Shown one piece after another: positions 18,088-27,906 of a DNA stretch of 45,013 nucleotides. The translations under genes were made by a program, and so were the position numbers. Numbering within the stretch: the first letter of the stretch is position 1; the number at the start of each line of letters is the position of its first letter. The DNA comes from Patescibacteria group bacterium. Lineage in GTDB: Bacteria; Patescibacteriota; Patescibacteriia; Magasanikbacterales; UBA922. Location: the NCBI GenBank assembly GCA_028687045.1, contig JAQUAW010000007.1:1-45013 (forward strand), in the 5' to 3' direction. The notes under the pieces were generated by a model, which was not told the origin of the DNA, searched no databases, and worked only from the letters and a program-made list of their open reading frames with translations.

Positions 18088-18133
18088 CTGCGTTTATCCG
18101 CGTTATAATCACTTTAATCCGCGTTTATCAACC
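18088..18133. repeat. Short iterated repeat between folD and the oxidoreductase gene
   Basis: ctGCGTTTATCCGCGTTATAATCACTTTAATCCGCGTTTATCaacc. Confidence 0.6.
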
Positions 18134-19441
18134 GAGAGTAAATTTTTCAAAATATATTTTACTTTTTTGTATTCCAAGTTTTTTCAGTGCTTTGGTAACA
18201 ATTTCCATCATAGGTTTTGGTCCACAAATATAGAAATCTCTTTCAAGATAATCTGGTACATATTTTTTTATTTTTTCTTCGTCCATATAACCATGTTCAT
18301 CTACACCATTGTCTTCTTTACTCAAGACGTGAATAATTTTTACATTTTTTTCAGAAAATTGTTTTTGTTCTTTTTGAAAAATGGCATCCTGTGTAGTGTG
18401 GTGACAATTGAAAACAATAGATTCATAATTTTCATCTAGTGATTTCAAGATAGACTGTATTGGCGTAATACCAACACCGCCAGCAATGAAAGCTAATTTT
18501 TTGTTGTTTGTTCTTTTGGTTGTAAATATGCCGTGAGGACCATCAATGACAACTTTTGTTCCTACTTTTATATTTGCAATATCAGAAGTGAAGTCTCCCA
18601 AATTTTTTATAGTGACACGTAAAAGTTTATCTTGAGGACTTGAAGAAAAGGAAAAAGGATGTGCTTGTAAAAAACGTTTTTTGTCCAAGAAACGCCAAAT
18701 AGCAAATTGTCCTGCAATATATTTGAAATTTTCTAAGTTTTTTCCAGATATGTAGATAGAAATTGTTCCATTTAGTTCTGTTTCTATTTTACTTATTTCA
18801 AATTGATGTTTGTAAAAAGAATAAGCTGGCAAGAAAAAACGATAAAAAAATAAATTTACAAAAGTAAAAGTATAAAGCAAAACCCAATAAGCTTGAAAGA
18901 CTGTGTTTTTATAAAAATCGCCGCCTATTTCCATTTGGTGCTCAAAAGCTAATAATATTGCTAAATAAGAAAATAAATGTACTAGATACCAAGTTTCGTA
19001 TTTTAATTTTTTGAAAACAATGACCAGAGAAGATACAAAAACAAAAGTAAATATGAAGACAGAAACAATTGCAGGAAGAAGTTCCCAATATTTGATGAAA
19101 TTTAGTGTTTGATTTAGAAAAGATATTTGACCACCAATAGCATAGCCAAAAATTACAAAAAAACCGTGAGCAAAAACAAAAAATATAGTCAAAAATGCAG
19201 AAAGGCGGTGTGCGTAAGATAATTTATCAAAACCATAACTTCTTTCAATCCATTTTGTACGACCAATAAGTAAAAGCTGGATCAAAACAAAGAACACAGA
19301 TAATAAGCCAGTAATTCTAGCGACAGAAATAAAAGCTTCTGACTGACTATCAAAAAGCATCGTACCAGAATTAGCCCACCAAAAATAGCAAATAATTCCC
19401 AGATTTAGTAACAAGAATAGATTTAATAATGTTTTTTTCAT
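18128..19441 (-). CDS. Ferric reductase-like transmembrane flavocytochrome/oxidoreductase
   Basis: N-terminal multi-TM with conserved His; FAD-binding HPFSFSSSP; NAD-binding AGGVGITPIQSIL and YICGPKPMM. Confidence 0.8.
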   Translation of the reverse strand: MKKTLLNLFLLLNLGIICYFWWANSGTMLFDSQSEAFISVARITGLLSVFFVLIQLLLIGRTKWIERSYGFDKLSYAHRLSAFLTIFFVFAHGFFVIFGYAIGGQISFLNQTLNFIKYWELLPAIVSVFIFTFVFVSSLVIVFKKLKYETWYLVHLFSYLAILLAFEHQMEIGGDFYKNTVFQAYWVLLYTFTFVNLFFYRFFLPAYSFYKHQFEISKIETELNGTISIYISGKNLENFKYIAGQFAIWRFLDKKRFLQAHPFSFSSSPQDKLLRVTIKNLGDFTSDIANIKVGTKVVIDGPHGIFTTKRTNNKKLAFIAGGVGITPIQSILKSLDENYESIVFNCHHTTQDAIFQKEQKQFSEKNVKIIHVLSKEDNGVDEHGYMDEEKIKKYVPDYLERDFYICGPKPMMEIVTKALKKLGIQKSKIYFEKFTLG

Positions 19442-19476
19442 AGTTTAATTGCAATAAAGTGTTTAATTACGAAGCT

Positions 19477-19505
19477 ATTATACACTTTGTTGGCTAAAAT
19501 ATCAA
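19477..19505 (-). promoter_or_regulatory. Sigma70-type promoter for the 18128-19441 gene
   Basis: Minus: TTGATA-17 bp-TATAAT. Confidence 0.65.
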
Positions 19506-19518
19506 GCTTATTTTGTAT

Positions 19519-19555
19519 AAAAAAACATCACTTTTCGTAAGTGATGTTTTTTTAT
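19519..19555. terminator. Intrinsic terminator hairpin
   Basis: aaaaaacatcacttttcgtaagtgatgttttttt. Confidence 0.7.
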
Positions 19556-19578
19556 TTATCAGACAAATAATATGAAAC

Positions 19579-19706
19579 AGTCCTTACTTTTTGTCATCAA
19601 AAAGTAACAAAAACTGTTGAGGGGAAAAGAACTCGCCTGTGTTGCCAAGGGCAAAATAATCATTGGCAAACAACGGAGCTCAAACAGTTTCCCCCTCAAA
19701 CTCCCC
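19579..19706. repeat. 128-bp dispersed palindromic repeat, copy 2
   Basis: 4 differences from 2323-2450. Confidence 0.9.
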
Positions 19707-19767
19707 ATTGGTTATATAAATTGGAATTAATCGTTTAGTTTTTATCTGTTTTATTTATACAAAACAC

Positions 19768-20721
19768 TTATCTAATCACTTCAGGTTTGAGTTCGCTATT
19801 AGTTTTTAACAGATCAGGATCAATGGTTCTCTCAAAACAAACATTTCCAATACCATGATCCCATTTTTGTGAAGCTAACAAAGTAGGGGAGCCGTAGTAA
19901 TAATTTGCTCTAGCCATATTTTCATCTGGTTTGAGTTCAGTTTTGAAATTCGCACAAAGCTCAAAACTTAAATCAGATTTTACATTGTAAGTATAAGATT
20001 CGTTTGTTTCAGGATCTACTGGTAAAAAAAATCCAGTTGTGTCATTTTGTAGATCCGTTAGTTGTTCTGGTAGTTTTTCTTTTTGTTGCCAGTAATAACT
20101 AATTTGAGAACTAATATTGTTTAGATGTTCAATTCTATTATTATCAAATCTTTTGTTTCTTTGTTCTTTTGGTGTGCCAACAATAAAAAATCCAGCAACA
20201 ATACTTCCCAAAACTATGATAGATATGGTAGTTGCTAAAATTTTTAGTATATTTGTTTTTTCAGATGTTCTTTTCAAATCCCACATATAGTAAGCAAAAG
20301 TTGCTCCAGCAACTATCAAAACAATAAGTACTTTCAAGAAAAATCTAATAGTCAATTCACCTTGTAAAAAATTGAATACAAAAATCATGAGATCAACAAC
20401 GATAGTAATAGCTGACAAAAATAGGGTGAAGTAGAGAAGCCATTTTCGAAGTTCAAAATCTTTTTTTTCTGGCATTGCTTCTATATCTTTCTCAAGTAAC
20501 CAAGAGGTAAATATGAAAACAGGAATAGAAACAAACAAAACAGCAGAAGCCCAAGTAACTCCATTTGAATCATAATTATAATAATTCAAAGCGTCTGGAA
20601 AAAGTTTGTTTACATATTGAATTAGTAGTGTAATAAAAGCGATTATACTAAGATAAAAAGCGAAGATATTGAAAAGATGAAGAAACACATCTTTTGGTGT
20701 GTTGTGGTTTGTTTGAGTCAT
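19768..20721 (-). CDS. DUF5671-like multi-TM protein
   Basis: TPKDVFLHLFNIFAFYLSIIAFITLLIQYVNKLFPD and several TMs. Confidence 0.7.
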   Translation of the reverse strand: MTQTNHNTPKDVFLHLFNIFAFYLSIIAFITLLIQYVNKLFPDALNYYNYDSNGVTWASAVLFVSIPVFIFTSWLLEKDIEAMPEKKDFELRKWLLYFTLFLSAITIVVDLMIFVFNFLQGELTIRFFLKVLIVLIVAGATFAYYMWDLKRTSEKTNILKILATTISIIVLGSIVAGFFIVGTPKEQRNKRFDNNRIEHLNNISSQISYYWQQKEKLPEQLTDLQNDTTGFFLPVDPETNESYTYNVKSDLSFELCANFKTELKPDENMARANYYYGSPTLLASQKWDHGIGNVCFERTIDPDLLKTNSELKPEVIR

Positions 20722-21010
20722 ATGATTTAATTAATAAATTATATATATGTTAGTATAGCATTTTTGTTTTGAAATAGATATATATATAGAATAAGATATT
20801 TGATTTACGCTGTTTTGTTATGAATAATATACTTATCTTGTATTATATTACTTAGTGATATAATTGACAAGGGGATTATGGTATAAGATTGTGGTATAAG
20901 GAGGCTTGATTATAAATCAAAATCGTGTATAATAGGACTGCAATTATTCATTAAGTATCTCGCAATAATCTTACAAGGTTAGTCGGGATTAAGTCGTTAA
21001 GTTATTAAAT

Positions 21011-22012
21011 ATGAAGTCACAAAATTCTCAAAAAAATGAAGACAGAAATATTTTTCTGGTTTTTGTTGCTATTTTAGTTGTTATTGGTTTAGCATATTTT
21101 GTTTATCCAAAATTACATTCGGATGCTAAAGATATTGAATCAGTAAATAATGTGGTAGAAACTTTTGGAAAAAGAATGCAAGATGTTAATTTGAAAATTG
21201 AAGATCAAGATGTTTTGTCTCTAACTATAGAAAAAGAATATGGGGACTTGGTAATTTCTCCAGACTTGCTAGTAGATTGGCTTAGAGATCCTAGTAGTGC
21301 TCCAGGAACCCAAGTTTCTAGTCCTTGGCCAGACCATATTGAAATTTTGAGTACAGAAAAGCAAGAAAATGGAAGTTATGAAGTGAAAGGAAATGTAGTT
21401 CAAATAACTAGTAATGAGTTGTCAGATATCTGTATCAAAGATAGAGAAAATCCAGCTTGTGTAATCACTGATTATTCGGTCAAACAAGCTATTGATATTA
21501 TTGTAGAAAAAAATAGAGAAGAGGGTCTCCCTTGGTTAATTTCCAAAGTTACTTTTGGAGATTTTGATATAAATGAATATTCTGGTTGGGAAAGAATTCA
21601 AAATGATGAGGTTGGATTTTTTTATAAATATCCTAAAAAAATTGCTAACAATTATGTTTTGACTAATGAGAATTGGTTACCACAAATTATTGTAGATAGT
21701 TTTGTCAAAGATTTTAACTGTGATATAACTAAAAAAGGTAATAAAACCAAAGAAATTGTTACAAAAACTAGTATCAATAATAATGATTATTGTGTAACGA
21801 CCAAAACTTTGAGTCAAGCAGGAACTAATACTAATGACTATAATTATCAAACTTTTTCTTCGGATAAAGGTTTAATTTCGGTATTATTTTCTTTAGATTA
21901 TGTACAATGTTCTACTTTGGGAAAGGATGTACAAGAAGATTGTAAGTCTACACAAAAAATGGTAAATATAGATAATATGGTAGACAAAATTGTCAGAAGT
22001 ATTGAATTGTAA
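21011..22012 (+). CDS. Hypothetical membrane-anchored protein
   Basis: 333-aa ORF with N-terminal TM. Confidence 0.65.
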   Translation: MKSQNSQKNEDRNIFLVFVAILVVIGLAYFVYPKLHSDAKDIESVNNVVETFGKRMQDVNLKIEDQDVLSLTIEKEYGDLVISPDLLVDWLRDPSSAPGTQVSSPWPDHIEILSTEKQENGSYEVKGNVVQITSNELSDICIKDRENPACVITDYSVKQAIDIIVEKNREEGLPWLISKVTFGDFDINEYSGWERIQNDEVGFFYKYPKKIANNYVLTNENWLPQIIVDSFVKDFNCDITKKGNKTKEIVTKTSINNNDYCVTTKTLSQAGTNTNDYNYQTFSSDKGLISVLFSLDYVQCSTLGKDVQEDCKSTQKMVNIDNMVDKIVRSIEL

Positions 22013-22049
22013 TTTTGATAAAGATTACAATCATAAGATAAGTAACAAT

Positions 22050-22083
22050 AAAAAAACCAACCTTGGAAAATGTTGGTTTTTTG
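22050..22083. terminator. Bidirectional intrinsic terminator
   Basis: aaaaaaccaaccttggaaaatgttggttttttg between convergent genes. Confidence 0.7.
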
Positions 22084-22090
22084 TTTGAAG

Positions 22091-22576
22091 TCAATTATTA
22101 TCTTCTATAATTATTTTCACATGATCAAAGAGATCAAAATCATTTTTATATATTTTTGTTACAGCAACTTTTAATTCGTCGTAGCTGATGAAATTATCCC
22201 AAATAGGGTATTCCATGTTTAATTCACGGTTACGGTGTGTTACTAAAAATTTTTTTAAGTTTAGACTAGAATTTTTTATTTCTGTTTCTTTGCCATATTT
22301 AAATTTTTTTTCTACATCGTTTAGTAATAGTATAATGACTTCATGATCTTTGATTAAAACTGGAGTAGGACCATTGTTTTCAGTAAAACCCATATAGTTG
22401 TCGAATTTTGGGAAAAGGAAATCATTTTCTAATTGTATATGAAATTTTAAGTGTTTAGAAAATTCTTGGAATATTTTTTCTGTTTTTGTACCATCATTTT
22501 TTTTTGATAAAAAATTACTCCAGAGTTTATCAAGGCATTTATGGTCAGCGTACATAAACTTAGATACAGCTGTCAT
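22091..22576 (-). CDS. Hemerythrin HHE-domain protein
   Basis: DHKCLDKLW...HLKFHIQLENDFLFPKF...VLIKDHEVI...HRNRELNMEYPIWD ligand pattern. Confidence 0.85.
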   Translation of the reverse strand: MTAVSKFMYADHKCLDKLWSNFLSKKNDGTKTEKIFQEFSKHLKFHIQLENDFLFPKFDNYMGFTENNGPTPVLIKDHEVIILLLNDVEKKFKYGKETEIKNSSLNLKKFLVTHRNRELNMEYPIWDNFISYDELKVAVTKIYKNDFDLFDHVKIIIEDNN

Positions 22577-22714
22577 ATTTTCTAATATAAATGTATATAA
22601 ATTTAGTATAGTATATTAATAAATATTTTACAAAGGTAAATGGTGGATAAGTTTATTGGTTATTTAAAATTAAGGGTGGTATAATAGAACTATACAAATT
22701 TAGTATGGTATATT

Positions 22715-22748
22715 CCCGACTAATTTATCCGCCTTGGGCGGAGTCGGG
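22715..22748. repeat. Palindromic nested hairpin
   Basis: CCCGAC-taatttat-CCGCC-ttg-GGCGG-a-GTCGGG. Confidence 0.7.
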
Positions 22749-22896
22749 ACAAGAGAACTTGATTTACAATAATTTATCACTAAAACATATTTTCTTATAT
22801 TTTATACGTTTATTGCAATATGGTTGATTATATATAATATAACTTTTGGCTTGGACAATTCAAAATTGCTTAAACCAAAGGTCGAATATTTAATTT

Positions 22897-24093
22897 ATGT
22901 ATAATTATAATTATATGAAAAATACAATAAAAAAAGTTAAGGTACTTTCCTTAACAGCGGTGTTTGCTCTGTCAGCAAGTTTTATGTTTTTGCCATTTTC
23001 GGTAAGAGCTGCAACTGTTGATAGCTCCAACCCGACAATAGCTATTACTTCACCTGTTGAAGATGCCGTAGTATCTGGTATGTCTTCAATAGTTGTTAAC
23101 ACAGCCGATGCTTATTCATCGTGTGTGGTGACTTTGTTTGGTTCAAATTATGATGTTTCTCCCTTACAAACTGATCATTCTGGAGGAAATTTATTCATTT
23201 GTGGTACAGATATGACGACTATATACCAATCTCAACATGGTACCAATCTGTCTCGTGTTGCTTCTTATCTAATTCCTGCAAGTTATACTGGTGTTGATAA
23301 AGTAGAGTTCTATTTTGATGGTATGTTGTTTGGTACAGATATGACAGCTCCTTATTCATTTGATTGGAATACTGCTATTTTCGCTGATGGTATACATGCT
23401 TTAGCAGCTCGAGCCTATGATCAAGCTGGAAATACTAGTACTTTTTCAATGGTAAATATTACTATTGATAACACACCAGTTGTATCACCAGTCATAACAA
23501 GTATAGCTTTGACACCGACAACTTCTAGTATCTATGTTGGTAATACTGTACAATTGACAGCTGTAGCTCTAGATCAATATGGTAATGCTTTAGCAACACA
23601 ACCAACTTTTGATTGGATGTCAAATCTTACAGGTATTGCTACTGTGAATGCAACTGGATTAGTTACAGGTGTTAGTACAGGTTCTGCAATTATTACTGTT
23701 ACTGATGATGTAAGTAATATTAGCAAAACAGCTGTGGTCAATGTTACAAATACACCACCACCTGCAATAACCGGTAGTATAAAAGTAGAAATGGAACATG
23801 GCAAAGCCGAAATTCATATCAAGGTAAATGGCATGGAAGATGAATTCAAAATGAATGCTTCAACAAAAGAAGAAATAATAGCTGCCATTGCTAGTAGAAC
23901 TGGATTAACTAGTGCACAAATTTTGCAAATAGCACAATTTGATATGCACAATGAACAAGGTGATGAACATGAAAATGAAAACGGTAATGAACATGAAGAT
24001 GAACACGAAGATGAACACGAAGATGAACATCATGAAAATCATGAACGTCAAAATCATGAAGACAATAATCACCATGAAAACAGTGATGATTAA
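22897..24093 (+). CDS. Secreted Ig-like (Big_2/Big_17-like) protein with His/Glu/Asp-rich C-terminal tail
   Basis: Signal peptide; VDKVEFYFDGMLFGTDMTAPYSFDWNT; ITSIALTPTTSSIYVGNTVQLTAVALDQYGN...; HEDEHEDEHEDEHHENHE tail. Confidence 0.82.
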   Translation: MYNYNYMKNTIKKVKVLSLTAVFALSASFMFLPFSVRAATVDSSNPTIAITSPVEDAVVSGMSSIVVNTADAYSSCVVTLFGSNYDVSPLQTDHSGGNLFICGTDMTTIYQSQHGTNLSRVASYLIPASYTGVDKVEFYFDGMLFGTDMTAPYSFDWNTAIFADGIHALAARAYDQAGNTSTFSMVNITIDNTPVVSPVITSIALTPTTSSIYVGNTVQLTAVALDQYGNALATQPTFDWMSNLTGIATVNATGLVTGVSTGSAIITVTDDVSNISKTAVVNVTNTPPPAITGSIKVEMEHGKAEIHIKVNGMEDEFKMNASTKEEIIAAIASRTGLTSAQILQIAQFDMHNEQGDEHENENGNEHEDEHEDEHEDEHHENHERQNHEDNNHHENSDD

Positions 24094-24140
24094 TTCAGAA
24101 TTTAATTTAACTTAATTTATGCATTGCAAAAGGTCGAACT

Positions 24141-24174
24141 AAAAACCTCTCCGAATTGCGGAGAGGTTTTTTTA
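24141..24174 (+). terminator. Intrinsic terminator
   Basis: aacctctccgaattgcggagaggttttttt. Confidence 0.85.
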
Positions 24175-24203
24175 TTTTTTATAATTATATTTTTTTCATC
24201 AAA

Positions 24204-24371
24204 TCAATTGGAACTAAATAATTTAAAGACTAGCCAGATTCCAAAAATTCCACCAACAAAAGTACCAAGTACAGAAGAAAAAGAAAACATACTCGCACCA
24301 AACCAGACTGGTACATAAGCACCAAGTGTACTACCAATTATCATACCGAGCATGACTAATTTTTTGTCCAT
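24204..24371 (-). CDS. Small membrane protein, 55 aa, below the ORF-track cutoff
   Basis: MDKKLVMLGMIIGSTLGAYVPVWFGASMFSFSSVLGTFVGGIFGIWLVFKLFSSN*. Confidence 0.75.
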   Translation of the reverse strand: MDKKLVMLGMIIGSTLGAYVPVWFGASMFSFSSVLGTFVGGIFGIWLVFKLFSSN

Positions 24372-24375
24372 ATTA

Positions 24376-24819
24376 TTACAATTTATTTTTTTCTACAAAA
24401 TCTTCTGTTTTGACAGATTGACTTATGTCACGCAAAAAACATTGTTCCTGCATAGCTAGAGCATCTTTGATTCTTTCCAATTTTGAAGGTGCTGTGTTTG
24501 GAGGAATATTTTCAAAAGAAAAATATTGGATGTCATCTGCTTCACGTGTGTGTTTGATTTCGCCACCAATTATTTTACAAAGAAATGTAAAAACCAAATC
24601 TTGTCTTTCGGGTCGGCTTCCTATACTAACTATTTTTTCTATCTTTACTTGTAAACCGGTTTCTTCTTCTACTTCACGAATAGCTGCTTGCCAAGGTGTT
24701 TCATCTTCTTCCCATTTGCCACCAGGTATTTCCCAAAGATCATGATCTGTACGATGAATCATAAGAACTTCTTTATTTTCGTTTAGTATTACAGCGTAAA
24801 CGCCACTATTTATATTCAT
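24376..24819 (-). CDS. NUDIX hydrolase
   Basis: GGKWEEDETPWQAAIREVEEETGLQV Nudix box. Confidence 0.93.
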   Translation of the reverse strand: MNINSGVYAVILNENKEVLMIHRTDHDLWEIPGGKWEEDETPWQAAIREVEEETGLQVKIEKIVSIGSRPERQDLVFTFLCKIIGGEIKHTREADDIQYFSFENIPPNTAPSKLERIKDALAMQEQCFLRDISQSVKTEDFVEKNKL

Positions 24820-24854
24820 ATTAGTTGTTTAGTTTTTTATTCTTTTTATTATAA

Positions 24855-24889
24855 CAAAAAACGTAGCTTAATCAAGCTACGTTTTTTTT
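24855..24889 (-). terminator. Intrinsic terminator
   Basis: aaaaaacgtagcttaatcaagctacgtttttttt. Confidence 0.65.
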
Positions 24890-24902
24890 CATTTTATTTA
24901 TT

Positions 24903-25934
24903 TTATCTCTTCCAAACAATTTTGGCAAATTTCCAAACATACTTAGCAACAAATAATACGATGAAGAAGTAGAGGAGATATTGTAAGATAGTCAAGACCC
25001 AAAGGACCAGATTGATACTAATATCTTGTACCAGTTTGTTGGTGTCTGTGATAAAAGATTTTACGGCAATTTTCCAAGAATCTTTTAGATTTTGTCCGTC
25101 AACGAATTTGTTTTCTTGGACATAGACATTGAAATAAGTATATTCCAATCTGTCTAGTTGTTCAGCTTTGGAGCGAGCTAGTATATCTAGATTGGCTGTG
25201 ATATTTATTTTTTCTTGAGTTAATTTTTCGATGATTTGGATTTTACTATCGATTATTTTTGCTAGTGCATTGGCGTCTTGAGTTTTTCTAGCGACGTCTG
25301 TGATCTCGTCATATGCTTTTACCGCGTTGTTTAGTGTGGAGTCGATAGAAGCCAATTTTTTCTCCAAAATTTCTACTTCGCTCGTATAATCATTGATAAC
25401 ATTTTTGATAGTACGAACATTTTCATTTAATTCTTTTGGATCCAAATCTTTTAGAATGCTCAAAATTTCTTCTACACTCGCAGTCTTTACTTTGAAAGTA
25501 TAGTTACAGCTTCTTTCATATTTACTAGCATTTTCGAAGATGACATCTTCACGAGCTTTTAGCGCAGACACGCTATTGCAAGTATCTTCCAAGTTGCGAG
25601 TTTCTATTGTTGCATTATAATCTTTTACTTCGTAATCTTCTGCATCATCTCCTGGAGTGTTGTTGGTTGAAGGCATTATCTCTGGAGCGACATTTCTGAC
25701 AGACAAACTAGCATCTTCGGCGTAGTATGAATTTGATGAGGCTTTGCCAAGTGAGATGTCGGCTGAACTAGGGTAGGACAGCCCCATATTACCAGACAAT
25801 CCTGACTTGAGAGGACTGATAGAATAAGTGATAAGACGGATTGCCAAAGCGATGACAACGATGACAACGATAGCGAGACCAGCAAGTTTTAGCACGTTGC
25901 TAAACTTGAAATTGAAATTTTCGGGGAATTTCAT
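24903..25934 (-). CDS. DUF4349 domain membrane protein
   Basis: VRTIKNVINDYTSEVEILEKKLASIDSTL coiled coil and C-terminal TM, DUF4349-like. Confidence 0.8.
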   Translation of the reverse strand: MKFPENFNFKFSNVLKLAGLAIVVIVVIALAIRLITYSISPLKSGLSGNMGLSYPSSADISLGKASSNSYYAEDASLSVRNVAPEIMPSTNNTPGDDAEDYEVKDYNATIETRNLEDTCNSVSALKAREDVIFENASKYERSCNYTFKVKTASVEEILSILKDLDPKELNENVRTIKNVINDYTSEVEILEKKLASIDSTLNNAVKAYDEITDVARKTQDANALAKIIDSKIQIIEKLTQEKINITANLDILARSKAEQLDRLEYTYFNVYVQENKFVDGQNLKDSWKIAVKSFITDTNKLVQDISINLVLWVLTILQYLLYFFIVLFVAKYVWKFAKIVWKR

Positions 25935-26142
25935 ATAAGTTCAGGTTAAATTAATTATTTTATATATTATAGCATATGTGGTTAAAAAATATAATGTATT
26001 TGCGTGAGATATATATGTTGTTTCATTAAATAAATTTCTAACAAAAATAAATATTATTATAAATAATTTCATATAAACTATGTAGAAAGTATCTCACATT
26101 TAGACTATTCTCAATCTAAATGTAATAACATAATATTTTATC

Positions 26143-26171
26143 TTGACAGTATTTTAAGTCTAATATATAAT
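26143..26171 (+). promoter_or_regulatory. Strong sigma70-type promoter of the MarR-ABC operon
   Basis: TTGACA (26143-26148), 17 bp, TATAAT (26166-26171). Confidence 0.85.
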
Positions 26172-26191
26172 TAGATTATCTAATAATTAGA
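26159..26191. promoter_or_regulatory. Overlapping MarR-type operator palindromes
   Basis: TCTAAT-atata-ATTAGA, TTAGAT-t-ATCTAA, TCTAAT-a-ATTAGA overlapping and following the -10. Confidence 0.75.
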
Positions 26192-26198
26192 TTATATA

Positions 26199-26627
26199 AT
26201 GATTATGAAAGATATAAATAAAATTATTGAACTTGTTTTTATTTTGAGTAGAATAACAAGAGAGGGTGTTGAAGAAAAGAATAATTTATTGTCTTATATT
26301 CAATTTCAGACTTTGTCTTTTTTGATAAAACAAAAAAATCCTACAATGAAAGAAATATCCAAACATGTTCATATTACCTCTCCGTCTGCTACTATTCTAA
26401 TAAATAATTTAGTTAGAATGGGTTTGGTTTCAAGAGTAAATGATAAGGATGATAGACGTGTAATTCGTCTTATTATTACAACAAAAGGTAGAGAAGAACT
26501 TGAGAAAGGATTCTTAATGGCAAAAAAACATTTAAAAAAAGTATTTAGACAATTATCAGAAAAAGACAGAGATGATTTTGTACGTATTTTAACCAAACTT
26601 TCTAAATTATTTAATCATAATACATAA
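26199..26627 (+). CDS. MarR-family transcriptional regulator
   Basis: winged HTH ...MKEISKHVHITSPSATILINNLVRMGLVSRVNDKDDRRVIRLIITTKGREEL. Confidence 0.93.
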   Translation: MIMKDINKIIELVFILSRITREGVEEKNNLLSYIQFQTLSFLIKQKNPTMKEISKHVHITSPSATILINNLVRMGLVSRVNDKDDRRVIRLIITTKGREELEKGFLMAKKHLKKVFRQLSEKDRDDFVRILTKLSKLFNHNT

Positions 26628-26680
26628 AGAGTATTTTGAAAAAAAATTAGTATATTTTATATATAAATTAAAAAATTAAA

Positions 26681-27895
26681 ATGAATCTTAAAACATCTTT
26701 TTTCCTTGCCTACACCTCAATCAAAAGGGGGAGTAAAGGTACTTTGGTAATGACTATACTGATAATGACATTGGCTTATGTAAACCTTGTTTTTATATCG
26801 TCTATATTTGGTGGTATAGTAGAGGCTATAAATAAAGAATCAATCAATAATCAGTATTCTAATATCGTAATAGAACCTGAAATCGACAAAAAATATATAG
26901 ATAATAAAGATGCTATACAGCTAATAGATACTGTCCCTGGAATTATTGCTAGTTCTGCTCATTATATAGATAGTACATCTATTAGCTATGATGAATATAA
27001 TGATGGTAATGATATAAAAAAAGGTAAGTGGGTTTTAAAATCTATAGATATAGAAGATGAAGTAAAAGTTACAGAAGTTCATAATTCAATGATTGAAGGC
27101 TCTTATTTAGAGTCAACAGATAGAGATCAGATAATAATTGGAAAAGAAATAGCAGGGGGTCATGGTGGTAGTTTAGAGCATTTGAGTCTTGGTGGTGTTT
27201 CCGTTGGGGATAAAATAGATGTAAGTTTTAGTAATAATATAAAAAGAACATACACTGTAAAAGGTATTTTTAGTGTCAAAAGTACGCAGGTTGACCAAAT
27301 GGCTTTTATTACAAAAAAAGAAATGGAGTCAGTTTTAAAAGTTCATAATTTGGCGTCAGAAATATTAGTTAAAATAGATAATGTAGGGGAAGAAAATATT
27401 TATATAAATGAAATTAGAAATTTGGGTTTACGAAATGAAGATATCAAAAGATGGGATGAGCTGATGGGATTTACATCAAGTGCTAGTAGTAGTTTTATTA
27501 TGATTAGTCTTATACTTGGTATAATAGGAACGATTGTAGCAGGAGTTACTATCTTTATTATTATATTTGTAAGTGTTGTGAATAAGAGAAGACAAATTGG
27601 GATATTAAAAGCTATTGGTATGAGGGAAAGTACAATAATTTTATCTTTTGTTGTTCAAGCTTTGTTTTATGCCATAGTGGGAATTGTTTTAGGTGTTTCA
27701 TTTATCTTGTTTGTGTTGCGACCATTATTTTTGGCTAATCCCTTAGATTTTCCTGTTGGTTGGGTATCGCTGAAAGTCACATTTAATATAATTAGAATAA
27801 GTAATATTAGTTTATTATTGGCATCTCTTGTTGGAGGATTTTTCCCTGCATTTCGTGGTGCTAGAGAAAGTATATTGAAATCAATTTGGGGTTAA
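26681..27895 (+). CDS. ABC transporter permease, FtsX/MacB-like
   Basis: N-terminal TM, large extracytoplasmic domain, three C-terminal TMs; VNKRRQIGILKAIGMRES. Confidence 0.9.
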   Translation: MNLKTSFFLAYTSIKRGSKGTLVMTILIMTLAYVNLVFISSIFGGIVEAINKESINNQYSNIVIEPEIDKKYIDNKDAIQLIDTVPGIIASSAHYIDSTSISYDEYNDGNDIKKGKWVLKSIDIEDEVKVTEVHNSMIEGSYLESTDRDQIIIGKEIAGGHGGSLEHLSLGGVSVGDKIDVSFSNNIKRTYTVKGIFSVKSTQVDQMAFITKKEMESVLKVHNLASEILVKIDNVGEENIYINEIRNLGLRNEDIKRWDELMGFTSSASSSFIMISLILGIIGTIVAGVTIFIIIFVSVVNKRRQIGILKAIGMRESTIILSFVVQALFYAIVGIVLGVSFILFVLRPLFLANPLDFPVGWVSLKVTFNIIRISNISLLLASLVGGFFPAFRGARESILKSIWG

Positions 27896-27906
27896 AAATA
27901 AATTTT

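Noticed and set aside
23988-24060. CRISPR-like short tandem repeats
   Set aside because: Contiguous 12-bp in-frame coding repeats without spacers; part of the His/Glu tail.
26641-26680. Separate promoter for the ABC permease
   Set aside because: Only AT-rich sequence; the operon is adequately explained by the promoter at 26143.
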